From Dehalococcoidia bacterium (GTDB lineage: Bacteria; Chloroflexota; Dehalococcoidia; GIF9; AB-539-J10): 5,636 nt of DNA. The notes under the pieces were generated by a model. The model had not been told where the DNA came from. It ran no database searches and saw only the letters and a list, made by a program, of their open reading frames with translations. A program made the position numbers and the translations under genes. Location of the stretch: NCBI GenBank assembly GCA_003562555.1, contig PWUO01000299.1:1-5636 (forward strand), read 5' to 3'. Below are positions 1 through 5,199 of this stretch, piece after piece. Position 1 is the first letter of the stretch. Each line of letters begins with the position of its first letter.

Positions 1-188
1 CCCGCCAATAGTGCGTGTAAACGTCACGTCGCGTCAAGTAGCGACATGCCTTTGGGGATGTGTGCGCCGTCCTGTTGACGGCCTCACTGAGTCACAGCCT
101 CGTTCATTCCGGGGCTGTCCGTGCGCCGCGTGTCACCGGTTCGACTCTGCCTCCGGCGGGCGTTTGCGCGATAATCGCGTTCATGAGG
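1..188. other. Non-coding stretch with no recognised gene
   Basis: I see no supportable gene here. Open frames on either strand have no convincing ribosome binding site and no family resemblance. The stretch holds three small symmetrical elements. One is a 6-bp hairpin GCCGTC/GACGGC (66-71 with 77-82). The second is a 9-bp hairpin (94-102 with 110-118, one G-T pair) with a 7-nt loop. The third is the perfect palindrome CGCGATAATCGCG (167-179). The first hairpins could mark the 3' end of a transcript entering from outside the window, but neither has a T-run. Confidence 0.5.
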
Positions 189-217
189 TTGACAACGGCA
201 GTCGGCTGTGATTGATT
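189..217 (+). promoter_or_regulatory. Possible sigma70 promoter for the GYD-domain gene
   Basis: A perfect TTGACA (189-194) is followed, after 17 nt, by TTGATT (212-217). The second hexamer matches TATAAT only at the first, fourth and sixth positions. The expected start of transcription would be near 224, giving a leader of about 78 nt. The -35 match is excellent and the -10 is weak, so this is only a candidate. The -10 lies inside the dyad 214-247, as might happen at a regulated promoter. Confidence 0.35.
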
Positions 218-247
218 CATCCCACAGGAACCTGTGTTTTCTGAATC
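214..247 (+). promoter_or_regulatory. Nested dyad upstream of the GYD gene
   Basis: An outer inverted repeat, GATTCA (214-219) with TGAATC (242-247), encloses the inner palindrome CACAGGAACCTGTG (223-236), which is perfect apart from its two central bases. The inner arms are followed by TTTT (237-240). As RNA this is a stem-loop with an internal bulge; as DNA it is a candidate operator overlapping the proposed -10 and +1. The T-run also allows a weak terminator, but the inner stem is only 5 bp with a 4-nt loop. Confidence 0.4.
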
Positions 248-301
248 GACGGGTGCGCTGTGGGCGGTTTTCCATGGCGTGCGGTTGAACCGGGGGTGGT
301 T

Positions 302-601
302 ATGACGACATATGTGACGCTGCTCAAGTTTACTTCTGAGGGACCCGAAGGCATCACCGATTTCGGCAAGGCCTGGGATCAGGCGGGCCAGAACATCGCC
401 GCCCTCGGCGTACGCATTGTTGGCGCCTACGGGTTGCTCGGTCCGTACGACATGATGATTGTGTACGAGGCACCCGATCAGAAGACCGCTGCCAAACTGC
501 CCCTGTCGCTGGCGTCCCTCGAGGGTGGTATCAAGACGGAGACGTGGACCACCATCCCTCTGGGCGACTTCGTGAAGCTGCCGGAGCAACTGCAGAAATA
601 G
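302..601 (+). CDS. GYD domain-containing protein
   Basis: This gene encodes a 99-residue cytoplasmic protein that matches the GYD family (Pfam GYD) along its whole length. The family consists of small ferredoxin-like-fold proteins named for a G-x-Y-D turn and has no established reaction. The opening strand MTTYVTLLKFTSEG is typical. The motif reads G47-P48-Y49-D50, followed by the strand MMIVYEAP, and the C-terminal half has the usual IKTETWTTIP strand. There is no signal peptide or membrane segment. I prefer the ATG at 302 because it begins exactly where the family begins and has a G-rich site (292-299) just upstream. An in-frame GTG at 260 would add 14 residues unlike the family. The gene stands alone, with the tRNA promoter starting 10 bp after its stop. 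Identification of the family is firm; the function is unknown. Confidence 0.88.
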   Translation: MTTYVTLLKFTSEGPEGITDFGKAWDQAGQNIAALGVRIVGAYGLLGPYDMMIVYEAPDQKTAAKLPLSLASLEGGIKTETWTTIPLGDFVKLPEQLQK

Positions 602-610
602 CTGTCCGCT

Positions 611-639
611 TTGCCCCGCATCGTGGGCGATGCTACAAT
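611..639 (+). promoter_or_regulatory. Sigma70-type promoter of the tRNA cluster
   Basis: TTGCCC (611-616), a 17-nt spacer, then TACAAT (634-639) preceded by TG at 631-632 gives an extended -10. Spacing and -10 are close to consensus, and the site lies just after the GYD stop and upstream of tRNA-Leu. Transcription should begin near 646, leaving a leader of about 64 nt before the mature tRNA. Confidence 0.75.
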
Positions 640-648
640 CTCGCGGCT

Positions 649-690
649 ACCCTCTTGCACCGCTGTTGAGCCTGCCGGCTTCAAGAGGGT
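649..690 (+). promoter_or_regulatory. Hairpin in the tRNA precursor leader
   Basis: ACCCTCTTG (649-657) pairs perfectly with CAAGAGGGT (682-690) over 9 bp. Inside the 24-nt loop a second small stem, GAGCC (670-674) with GGCTT (677-681 region), can form around a short loop. There is no T-run after it, so it is not a standard intrinsic terminator. It lies entirely between the predicted transcription start and the tRNA 5' end, and could be an RNase processing site for the precursor. Confidence 0.5.
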
Positions 691-709
691 GAGATGGCGA
701 CGTCAGCGT

Positions 710-794
710 GCCGGAGTGGCGGAATGGTAGACGCGGCAGTCTCAAAAACTGTTGGAGGGTAACCTCCGTGTCGGTTCGAGTCCGACCTTCGGCA
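710..794 (+). tRNA. tRNA-Leu (anticodon CAA)
   Basis: This is a class II tRNA of 85 nt that reads UUG. The acceptor arm GCCGGAG pairs with CTTCGGC with one G-T pair, and the discriminator is A794. The anticodon stem GCAGT/ACTGT closes the loop CTCAAAA with anticodon CAA at 743-745. The long variable arm has a GGAGG/CCTCC stem, as expected for Leu. The T-arm is GTCGG-TTCGAGT-CCGAC. CCA is not encoded (GAG follows), so it must be added after transcription. It is the first gene of a cluster of three, 10 nt ahead of tRNA-Gln. Confidence 0.97.
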
Positions 795-804
795 GAGGAT
801 ACGT

Positions 805-878
805 TGCCGGATTGTGTAGCGGTAGCACAGGGGACTTTGGATCCTCTAGCCCAGGTTCGAATCCTGGTCCGGCAGCCA
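805..878 (+). tRNA. tRNA-Gln (anticodon TTG)
   Basis: The acceptor TGCCGGA (805-811) pairs with TCCGGCA (868-874). The first pair is the weak T-A usual in bacterial tRNA-Gln. The discriminator is G875 and CCA is encoded at 876-878. The anticodon stem GGGGA/TCCTC encloses loop CTTTGGA, with anticodon TTG at 837-839. The D-loop contains AGCGGTAGCA and the T-arm is CCAGG-TTCGAAT-CCTGG. It lies only 10 nt after tRNA-Leu, so the two are almost certainly cotranscribed. Confidence 0.97.
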
Positions 879-926
879 TCAATTCCCGGTCACCGCGGTC
901 AGGTAGTGCGCGTGCGCGGGCAGACA

Positions 927-935
927 TGGTAAACT
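927..935 (+). promoter_or_regulatory. Possible extended -10 ahead of tRNA-Asn
   Basis: TGGTAAACT (927-935) fits the extended -10 pattern TGnTAnAcT and would start transcription near 942, 11 nt before tRNA-Asn. There is no recognisable -35 hexamer at the correct distance. The 74-nt gap between tRNA-Gln and tRNA-Asn leaves room for an internal promoter, but read-through from 611-639 is sufficient to explain expression. Confidence 0.25.
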
Positions 936-952
936 ATGCACCGCGTTTTCGC

Positions 953-1027
953 TCCGCAGTAGCTCAACGGTAGAGCAGGCGGCTGTTAACCGTCTGGTTG
1001 TAGGTTCGAGTCCTACCTGCGGAGCCA
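953..1027 (+). tRNA. tRNA-Asn (anticodon GTT)
   Basis: The acceptor TCCGCAG (953-959) pairs perfectly with CTGCGGA (1017-1023). The discriminator is G1024 and CCA is encoded at 1025-1027. The D-arm contains AGCTCAACGGTAGAGCA. The anticodon stem GGCGG/CCGTC has one G-T pair and encloses loop CTGTTAA, with anticodon GTT at 985-987, reading AAC and AAU. The T-arm is GTAGG-TTCGAGT-CCTAC. It is the last gene of the tRNA cluster. Confidence 0.97.
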
Positions 1028-1059
1028 GTTCATCTCCTCAACCGCGTGCACCATCATCG

Positions 1060-1094
1060 CCCCGGAACAAGCCGCAGGCTTCGTCTGTACGGGG
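1060..1094. terminator. Stem-loop downstream of the tRNA cluster (weak terminator candidate)
   Basis: An outer stem CCCCG (1060-1064) with CGGGG (1090-1094) encloses an inner stem AAGCC (1069-1073) with GGCTT (1077-1081) around a 3-nt loop. It begins 33 nt after tRNA-Asn, in the gap between convergent transcripts. No T-run follows on either strand, so it may serve as a 3' processing or Rho-assisted element rather than a classical intrinsic terminator. Confidence 0.35.
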
Positions 1095-1116
1095 ATCCTC
1101 ACCGCAGCGACATATC

Positions 1117-1139
1117 GGACGGCGTCAGTTATGCCGTCC
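1117..1139. terminator. Perfect 7-bp stem-loop between convergent transcripts
   Basis: GGACGGC (1117-1123) and GCCGTCC (1133-1139) are perfectly complementary around a 9-nt loop. The element lies 33 nt beyond the stop codon of the minus-strand P-loop gene and about 90 nt beyond tRNA-Asn. It could terminate either transcript or both, but there is no T-run on either side. Confidence 0.4.
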
Positions 1140-1172
1140 AGCGGGAAGGAGTTTGGCCGTCAGCCGCTGCCG

Positions 1173-3083
1173 CTAGTCGATCACGTCGGTGGGCTCCACC
1201 ATCTTGTCCATTCCCGGCAGGAGCTCCGTGTAGTCCTCGACGGACCCATCGTCCAGGCAGCATTCGATGATCTGCCGCGCCTTGGGGGCCAGGGCGGGCG
1301 ACAGGAACTGGCGGACATGCGTGGTGAAGAACTGGCGCAGTATGGACGCACCGGCGTCGTACCCTTCCTCTCCCACCTCGGGCTGAGTATCCACCTGCAG
1401 GAAGGCTTTGGTCATGTGGACGCCCTCTATGCGCATCGAGTCAAGGGCGAACCCCAGAAGGGAGCAGCGCGCCTTCACGAGTTGTCCGGGACGGAAGCGC
1501 GCGTTCCCGCGCCGCGCAAGGTAGTCGCGGGTAAGCCACTGCGGCATGAATCCGGTCTTCCATGCACCAACGTACTGGTTGGGCACGAGGATGTAGCGGA
1601 TGCGGGTGGTCTCCTCGAACTGTTCAAACAGCAGGTTGGCCTGGTCGACCATAGTGCCCGTGGCGAACGGCCAGTAGCTGCCGACGCCCTCGCTGCTCAT
1701 GCCGTTCGTGTCCACCACGCTGGGGTTGGTCTCACCCCGGGGTACGGCGAGTCGCCAGAGCCAGGCCAGTGCGGGCGGAAGTACGTGGAAGAGACCGACG
1801 ATGCCGTAGCTCGGCCGCTCTCGGGTGCACGGGGGCGTGCGCAAGCCCATGCTGCGGATGTCGACGCTCACCGGCCGGTTGACGATGTCCGGATAGATCC
1901 GCCGCGGAATGACGACACGCGGATTCGGACACCTTACCCCGGGTGAGTCCTCGATGTGCTCCCATATCAACGCGGTACTGCCCGGCACTGCATCGATATT
2001 CAGGAACAGCAGAGGCTCGGCGGGTTTCACGGTCAGCCGTTCCATATCACGGTCGGTTCCGTACGCATGAATGTGGTCCACTCTCACAAACCACGCCTGT
2101 TCGGCGTCCACGATCCGCAGGCGTCCGTCGCCCCTCTGGATAGCGGGATGACATAACGCCATATCATCGCACACCGGGTGCAGTTCGCAGGTGCGGGGGA
2201 TCTCCAGCAGGCGTTCCTCTCCGGTGATGACGTTAGTTCCCTTGAGAAGTCGGCCGTCGGGGAGTCGCGGGGGCTGTTCCAGCATCTCGCTCTTGCCGCC
2301 GCCGCTCGCGCCTTCGTGCATGATGGTGATCACGTTGTCGTACGGGGTCACCACCTGGACGCCGGAGGCGTGTGCGGCCACCCAACCTTCCTTCTCGCCC
2401 TTGCGGATGAGGGTACCGTAGATGCCCTTCTTTGCGCTCGGTCCGGGGTAGAGGTTGTAGGAGAAGATCTCGTGACGGCCCGGCGGCCTGTTGTGTACTA
2501 CCACCTGGCGGCCGTCGAAATGCGTGTGGCGGAAGGGTGGCGCCACGAGGACGAAGACGGTGGGCTTGAAGCCCGCCATGTACCCGTCAAACGGGAGCAC
2601 GCCCTGCAGCATACCGAGACCCAACGCGAAGAAGCCTGCGTTCGCCGGTGCGACTGCCATTGCATGTGCCCCGAGATCGCGGAATCCGGTCTTGAAGAAG
2701 AAGACGGCCAACTCCTGTCCTGCGAGCCACTCCAGCGTCTCCTCACGCAGTGAACTGAAGGCGTAGCCGTAACGGTCGCTGAACCGTGGCTTATCCGTCG
2801 GCCCGTCGTCGCCGATAACCATGCAGTCGGGATCACGTCGCCTCATGTAGGGCTCCGTGTAGTTCGCCGAGATGCCGTTGCGGACGCGCGATACGGTAGC
2901 CTCAGTGACCCGCCTTCCGTCCGGCAGCGTGTACACAACCTCGTAGAAGTCGGGCTTATCGTCCCCGGTCGCCCAGTTGAACAGGTCGTCGACACTGCCG
3001 GCGATGCTCACCCGGGGAGCTCGTTCGAGTACTCCGGCGATGTCATCCGGAAGGCCCACGGCCAATAGTTCGTCGCAAATCAC
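1173..3083 (-). CDS. DUF4914-like protein with PEPCK/HPr-kinase-type P-loop
   Basis: This gene encodes a 636-residue soluble protein of unknown function. Length and sequence style suggest the DUF4914 family, recalled rather than searched. The key feature is the P-loop G258-A-S-G-G-G-K264-S265-E266. It resembles the Walker A of HPr kinase (GxSGxGKSE) and is related to that of phosphoenolpyruvate carboxykinase. About 40 residues later come D306-D307 (PVCDDMAL), placed like the metal-binding kinase-2 aspartates. R394-R395-IYP and H433-VLPP-437 recall the TRxxYP and FGVLPP segments of PEPCK. A nucleotide-dependent phosphotransferase or carboxykinase-like reaction is therefore an inference. The GTG start at 3083 has an AGGAG site (3093-3097) 9 nt upstream, and no nearby ATG competes. 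The gene ends in TAG and follows the symporter gene after 192 bp. There is no membrane segment. Confidence 0.8.
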   Translation of the reverse strand: MICDELLAVGLPDDIAGVLERAPRVSIAGSVDDLFNWATGDDKPDFYEVVYTLPDGRRVTEATVSRVRNGISANYTEPYMRRRDPDCMVIGDDGPTDKPRFSDRYGYAFSSLREETLEWLAGQELAVFFFKTGFRDLGAHAMAVAPANAGFFALGLGMLQGVLPFDGYMAGFKPTVFVLVAPPFRHTHFDGRQVVVHNRPPGRHEIFSYNLYPGPSAKKGIYGTLIRKGEKEGWVAAHASGVQVVTPYDNVITIMHEGASGGGKSEMLEQPPRLPDGRLLKGTNVITGEERLLEIPRTCELHPVCDDMALCHPAIQRGDGRLRIVDAEQAWFVRVDHIHAYGTDRDMERLTVKPAEPLLFLNIDAVPGSTALIWEHIEDSPGVRCPNPRVVIPRRIYPDIVNRPVSVDIRSMGLRTPPCTRERPSYGIVGLFHVLPPALAWLWRLAVPRGETNPSVVDTNGMSSEGVGSYWPFATGTMVDQANLLFEQFEETTRIRYILVPNQYVGAWKTGFMPQWLTRDYLARRGNARFRPGQLVKARCSLLGFALDSMRIEGVHMTKAFLQVDTQPEVGEEGYDAGASILRQFFTTHVRQFLSPALAPKARQIIECCLDDGSVEDYTELLPGMDKMVEPTDVID

Positions 3084-3107
3084 TTGGTTTTACTCCTTGT
3101 AACGCAA

Positions 3108-3136
3108 GCTGCGGCTGCGGCTGCGCGGGCCGGCCC
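3108..3136 (-). repeat. Short tandem hexamers and palindrome in the 5' leader of the P-loop gene
   Basis: Three perfect copies of GCTGCG (3108-3125, + strand reading) lie next to the 10-bp palindrome GGGCCGGCCC (3127-3136). The block is just upstream of the Shine-Dalgarno site of the P-loop gene, so in that transcript the leader is very GC-rich. The palindrome could form a small stem. The copy number is low and the block may be incidental. Confidence 0.4.
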
Positions 3137-3206
3137 AGTTTGCGCTCAGACGCGAACTCATTGCATCACGGCCGGGCAACGTGCCACGCAATACAGCCGA
3201 ACAAGT

Positions 3207-3236
3207 ATTATCCCACGAGAGAGGTGCTATTGCGAA
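3207..3236 (-). promoter_or_regulatory. Candidate promoter for the P-loop gene
   Basis: Read on the minus strand, TTCGCA (3236-3231), an 18-nt spacer and GATAAT (3212-3207) form a reasonable sigma70 promoter. The -35 has 4 of 6 consensus bases and the -10 has 5 of 6. Transcription would begin near 3200, about 117 nt before the GTG start. This suggests the P-loop gene can be expressed independently of the symporter upstream. Confidence 0.45.
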
Positions 3237-3254
3237 ATCGTAGCGCCGGAAACC

Positions 3255-3273
3255 TGCCGCTGACGTGCGGGCA
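3255..3273 (-). terminator. Weak hairpin after the symporter stop codon
   Basis: On the minus strand TGCCCGC and GCGGCA (3273-3267 with 3260-3255) pair over 6 bp with one bulged base, around a 6-nt loop. GG and TTT follow. It starts 2 nt after the symporter stop codon. The T-run is short, so termination would be partial, and read-through into the P-loop gene remains possible. Confidence 0.3.
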
Positions 3274-3275
3274 AC

Positions 3276-4883
3276 TTACACTGAAGCCGGTTCCCTGCGT
3301 ATCAGGATCCACGTGAGCAGCGTCTGCGCTGCCGACAACACGACGAAGTACCAGCACCACAGCGGCAGACCCAGCCACAGGGTTCCGGATTCACCCCACC
3401 TCCAGAAGTCCATGGCGAGCACGAAAATGGCTGCGAAGCCCAGGATGAATCCCGCGCCGCGACGCGTAATGGGAGTGAATGACGCGGGACCGGTCAGCAG
3501 ATGCACGGCCAGATACACGAGCGTCGAGCACAGCATTACGGGTATCGCTGAGAGGAAGCCGTAGAGCGGCAGTACGCCCGCGTGGGTCGCGACGACCACC
3601 GCCTCGCCGGCGATGATGGACGCTGCCGCCGCCGCAGGCCGGGGAGTGCGTACGTAGAGGCCGAACAGCACTGCAGGGAATAGCGCAGCCAGTCCGGTGA
3701 ACGCAGTGACCCCGAGGTCGAGTATCGTCGCGTCGGTCGTCAACGCCACGATGAGCCCCATACCTGCCAGTACAACGATGAAGAGTCTTGATACGAACAC
3801 CGAAGGAAGCCGTCCGCGACTGACTCTCGGCCAGAGGTCCCGACTGAATATGGAGGATAGCGTCAGGAGCTGAGAGTCCATAGTCGACATCAGTGCGGCC
3901 AGCCCTGCGGCCAGTACCAGCGTGCCCACCAGGTCCCCACCGATGCGCATCATGAGCAGGGTCAGTATGCCGTCGGCTTCTCTGGCGCTGAGTGATGGAT
4001 GAGACAGATGCCCCAGCACGCCGATCAGTACGGGCGGGAGGAACGCAATGGTGCAGATAACGGGATACAGTAGCATCGTGTGATTGAGCGTACGTCCGTC
4101 ACGTGCGGCATAGAACCTCTGGAAGAGTTGCGGGAACATGGGGTCACAGAAGAACCACAGGGCCAGGAAGGAGAACCAGATGGCGGGTGTGTACACTCCC
4201 TGCGGTCCCGGTCGGCTGAACAATGCCGGCTCGTGTGCGTGAGCGGCAGCGAGGGAGGCGGTCCAGCCACCGTGATGTGCGACCACAATCGCGAGCGCAA
4301 GCAGCATGACGGTGACCATCAGTATCCCCTGGAAGACATCGGTCCACGCCACCGCCCTGAGGCCTCCCCTGAGCGTATAGGCCACGATCACCCCGGTTAT
4401 CAGCGTGGCGCCGACCCACAAGGGCAGGCCGAACAGCTCTCTCAGCACGTGTCCCGCAGCCATTGGCTGGAGCGCCACATAGGGCACGGTGAACACGAGC
4501 AGCACCAGCGCCATGAGGGCCGCCACCAGCCTGCTGTGGTAGAGGTGCTGCACCAGCTCGGATGGCGTTACCAGGCCATAGTCCTTCCCGAGCCGCCATG
4601 CCTTGCGGCCGATGAGCCAGAAGGTGATCGCCATGAATCCGGTGCCGAAGGCCATGATGGGGAAGAACGCCAGGCCATCCCGGTATCCGGCTCCGGACGT
4701 GCCGAAGATGGTGAACGCGCTGAAATTGGTCGCAGCCATAGTGGCGACAAGGACGAGACCTCCGAGGGAGCGGCCTGCGAGGAAGTATTCGGACGCGCCG
4801 CTGCCGAGGCGTCGCCGTGCGACGTATCCGAGGAGCAGCACCAGTACGAGGTAGGATGCGATCACCACTATGCGAGTCGCCAA
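3276..4883 (-). CDS. Solute:sodium symporter (SSS family)
   Basis: This gene encodes a 535-residue inner-membrane protein that couples uptake of a solute to Na+ entry. The SSS family hallmarks are clear. LAGRSLGG (35-42) is followed by the unwound first core helix AATNFSAFTIFGTSGAGY (50-67). RGGLRAVAWTDVFQG (172-186) is the family signature. AALMSTMDSQLLTLSSIFSRDL (329-350) aligns with the Na+-binding helix of PutP, with A330, S333 and T334 at the positions of PutP A337, S340 and T341. Hydrophobic segments suggest about 13 membrane helices, the first at roughly 5-22. The substrate cannot be told; the layout is closest to the PanF/general SSS branch rather than to PutP. The start is TTG at 4883, supported by GGAGG (4891-4895) 7 nt upstream. 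The ATG at 4897 is out of frame. The stop is TAA. Confidence 0.93.
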   Translation of the reverse strand: MATRIVVIASYLVLVLLLGYVARRRLGSGASEYFLAGRSLGGLVLVATMAATNFSAFTIFGTSGAGYRDGLAFFPIMAFGTGFMAITFWLIGRKAWRLGKDYGLVTPSELVQHLYHSRLVAALMALVLLVFTVPYVALQPMAAGHVLRELFGLPLWVGATLITGVIVAYTLRGGLRAVAWTDVFQGILMVTVMLLALAIVVAHHGGWTASLAAAHAHEPALFSRPGPQGVYTPAIWFSFLALWFFCDPMFPQLFQRFYAARDGRTLNHTMLLYPVICTIAFLPPVLIGVLGHLSHPSLSAREADGILTLLMMRIGGDLVGTLVLAAGLAALMSTMDSQLLTLSSIFSRDLWPRVSRGRLPSVFVSRLFIVVLAGMGLIVALTTDATILDLGVTAFTGLAALFPAVLFGLYVRTPRPAAAAASIIAGEAVVVATHAGVLPLYGFLSAIPVMLCSTLVYLAVHLLTGPASFTPITRRGAGFILGFAAIFVLAMDFWRWGESGTLWLGLPLWCWYFVVLSAAQTLLTWILIRREPASV

Positions 4884-4890
4884 CGCTTCG

Positions 4891-4895
4891 CCTCC
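4891..4895 (-). promoter_or_regulatory. Ribosome binding site that fixes the TTG start
   Basis: On the minus strand GGAGG lies 7 nt before the TTG codon at 4883, an ideal spacing. The only ATG nearby (4897, minus) overlaps this site and reads a frame that stops after nine codons, so TTG is the best start for the symporter. A GTG at codon 6 is possible but less well placed. Confidence 0.75.
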
Positions 4896-4933
4896 ATGAC
4901 GCGCCGGGGGGTGCTAGATACCGGAAACGACGA

Positions 4934-4965
4934 ACGGCCACCCCGGCGCAGACCGGGATGGCCGT
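4934..4965 (-). promoter_or_regulatory. Leader hairpin of the symporter transcript
   Basis: Arms 4934-4946 and 4953-4965 form a 13-bp stem around a 6-nt loop. One position is a C-A mismatch when read as + strand RNA but a G-U pair in minus-strand RNA, so the stem is fully paired only in the symporter transcript. It lies about 50 nt upstream of the TTG start and downstream of the predicted promoter. The sequence after it is TCGTCGTTTCC, a poor T-run, so it could be a weak attenuator, a stability element or a protein-binding site. Confidence 0.6.
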
Positions 4966-4994
4966 CAAAGGCCTGAACATAGTCTGTCCCGTGC

Positions 4995-5024
4995 ACTATA
5001 CCGAAGTGGTGTTCAATCCGGCAA
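4995..5024 (-). promoter_or_regulatory. Candidate sigma70 promoter of the symporter
   Basis: Read on the minus strand, TTGCCG (5024-5019), an 18-nt spacer and TATAGT (5000-4995) make a good promoter. Transcription should start near 4988, giving a leader of about 105 nt that contains the whole hairpin 4934-4965. Confidence 0.6.
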
Positions 5025-5065
5025 GACTGCATCGCCCGAGGCCTCGTAGGACGCACGTCTCTCCC

Positions 5066-5199
5066 GGTGATAGCATGTGGTGATACGGAAGAACGTCCGC
5101 ATTCGTTGAGACTGCACCTGAATGCGCGCAGACGACGGGTGGACCGTCGGTAATACGAGGGCAATTCGTTCGCGTATGGTGATACCGTAGATGGTGATC
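5066..5199 (+). repeat. Four GGTGAT repeats in the divergent intergenic region
   Basis: GGTGATA occurs at 5066, 5079 and 5178, and GGTGAT at 5194 region overlapping the hydrolase start. The copies at 5079-5091 and 5178-5190 agree over 11 of 13 bases (GGTGATACsGwAG). The third copy sits in a near-palindrome, TATGGTGATACCGTA (5175-5189), with one mismatched pair, ending 1 nt before the hydrolase ATG. They may be operator half-sites for a regulator of one or both divergent genes. This is pattern recognition only. Confidence 0.35.

Noticed and set aside
94..160. tRNA-like elements: a 7-nt loop TTCATTC on a stem (94-118) and GGTTCGACTC (138-147) resembling a T-loop
   Set aside because: The T-stem does not pair beyond three positions, there is no D-arm and no matching acceptor arms at suitable distance. 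This is not a tRNA and there is too little to call a remnant.
260..301. Upstream GTG start for the GYD protein
   Set aside because: It would add 14 residues that do not resemble the family, whereas the ATG at 302 begins at the usual family N-terminus with a G-rich site upstream.
710..1027. Possible integration site at the tRNA genes
   Set aside because: No integrase, no direct repeat of a tRNA 3' end and no mobile-element genes are visible in the window.
1131..1946. A 271-codon open frame on the + strand opposite the P-loop gene
   Set aside because: It lies wholly antisense to a well-supported gene, has no recognisable family and no good ribosome binding site. Long antisense frames are expected in GC-rich coding DNA.
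4080..4976. A 298-codon open frame on the + strand opposite the symporter
   Set aside because: Its translation is highly charged and low-complexity, as expected from the complement of a hydrophobic membrane protein gene. The symporter itself is unmistakable.
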